Assembly: GCF_002967765.1 (NCBI RefSeq)
Contig: NZ_PUHY01000006.1
Coordinates: 663,175-727,174 of the forward strand
Source: Blastopirellula marina
Lineage (GTDB): Bacteria > Planctomycetota > Planctomycetia > Pirellulales > Pirellulaceae
Reading direction: 5' to 3'
DNA: 64,000 nucleotides
Shown one piece after another: positions 63,873 to 64,000 of this stretch. Below the pieces are notes generated by a model that was not told the DNA's origin, made no database searches, and saw only the letters and a program-made list of their open reading frames with translations. Position 1 is the first letter of the stretch; each line of letters begins with the position of its first letter. The translations under genes were made by a program, and so were the position numbers.

Positions 63873-64000
63873 GAGAACCTGTCTGAAAAGCTCTTGATCG
63901 GAACCGGCGTTTGATTGTAAACCTTGGGTCCGTGAATGATCTGTGATCGATTGTCTCTTGCGGAGCAGTGGCATGGAAGCCCGATATCCGACCGATTTAA
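63873..64000 (+). mobile_element. Left end of an IS5-type insertion sequence (partial)
   Basis: A terminal-repeat-like stretch GAGAACCTGTCTGAAAAG (about 63876-63893) is followed about 80 bases later by a transposase start. It is cut by the window edge, so the right inverted repeat and target duplication cannot be seen. Confidence 0.5.
63973..64000 (+). CDS. Transposase N-terminus, IS5-family type (partial)
   Basis: ATG 63973 with GGAG 8 bases upstream; nine codons before the window ends read MEARYPTDL. Y-P-T-D-L followed by T/S-D-x-E-W is the common start of IS5/ISL2-type transposases. Too short to be certain. Confidence 0.5.

Overview
The window looks like a chromosome segment of a planctomycete, most likely order Pirellulales (Blastopirellula/Bremerella/Rhodopirellula-like). 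The signs are: six sulfatase domain units matching family S1 (one protein carries two), cytochrome-like DUF1592 and DUF1549/DUF1553 proteins paired with Tat-exported DUF1552 and DUF1501 partners, a Rhodopirellula-type ECF sigma factor with a FecR-like partner, a phosphate-selective-type porin, and many genes without a clear Shine-Dalgarno. This assignment comes from gene content only. I found no rRNA, tRNA or CRISPR array.

Layout. 1-7.8 kb: an ADP-ribosylglycohydrolase (cut by the left edge) and a sialidase on the minus strand, then a plus-strand phosphorelay cluster (hybrid kinase with Hpt, receiver-kinase, receiver, small conserved protein). 7.8-16 kb: a DUF1552/DUF1592 pair, an alpha/beta hydrolase and a double-headed sulfatase. 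16.2-23.3 kb: a compact operon of ECF sigma factor, FecR-like protein, DUF1549/1553 cytochrome-like protein and DUF1501 protein. 23.3-32 kb: an OmpR-type two-component pair, small secreted proteins, a porin and a methyl-accepting chemotaxis protein ending in a clear intrinsic terminator. 32-39.2 kb: a trehalohydrolase (treZ) and a cluster of three sulfatases plus a lipoprotein. 39.2-46.3 kb: a Tat-exported protein of unknown function, an alcohol dehydrogenase convergent with an aldehyde dehydrogenase, and another sulfatase. 46.4-48.9 kb: a sulfur-stress regulon (ArsR repressor, rhodanese-DUF2892, CstB-like persulfide dioxygenase) with the same operator in front of the repressor and the rhodanese. 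49-53.1 kb: a PQQ-type propeller protein, an FAD monooxygenase and a nucleotide-sugar dehydrogenase.

From 53.2 kb to the right end every gene is on the minus strand, the DNA looks more A+T-rich in places and the content is mobile-element-like. The genes are a terminase large subunit, a small acidic partner, a protein built on the DNA-binding half of an IS1595-type transposase, a MerR-like leaderless regulator with two matching operators, a degenerate IS5-type transposase fragment, and an eight-gene cluster. In transcription order that cluster is: membrane lipoprotein with coiled coil, DUF1257 (Ycf35-like), DUF2997, AAA+ ATPase (Ycf46-like), DUF3150-like protein, two small proteins, and a diverged beta-sliding-clamp homologue. 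It ends in an intrinsic terminator and has another one inside it, after the AAA+ gene. No capsid, portal or integrase gene is visible. This cluster is the best candidate for an undescribed system. At the extreme right edge the first codons of an IS5-type transposase begin.

How the genes fit together: the left 53 kb encodes polysaccharide and sulfated-glycan use (sialidase, sulfatases, porin) with dedicated sensing, an extracytoplasmic DUF-pair redox apparatus under ECF/FecR control, and detoxification of aldehydes and reactive sulfur. The right 10 kb is a separately regulated accessory element.
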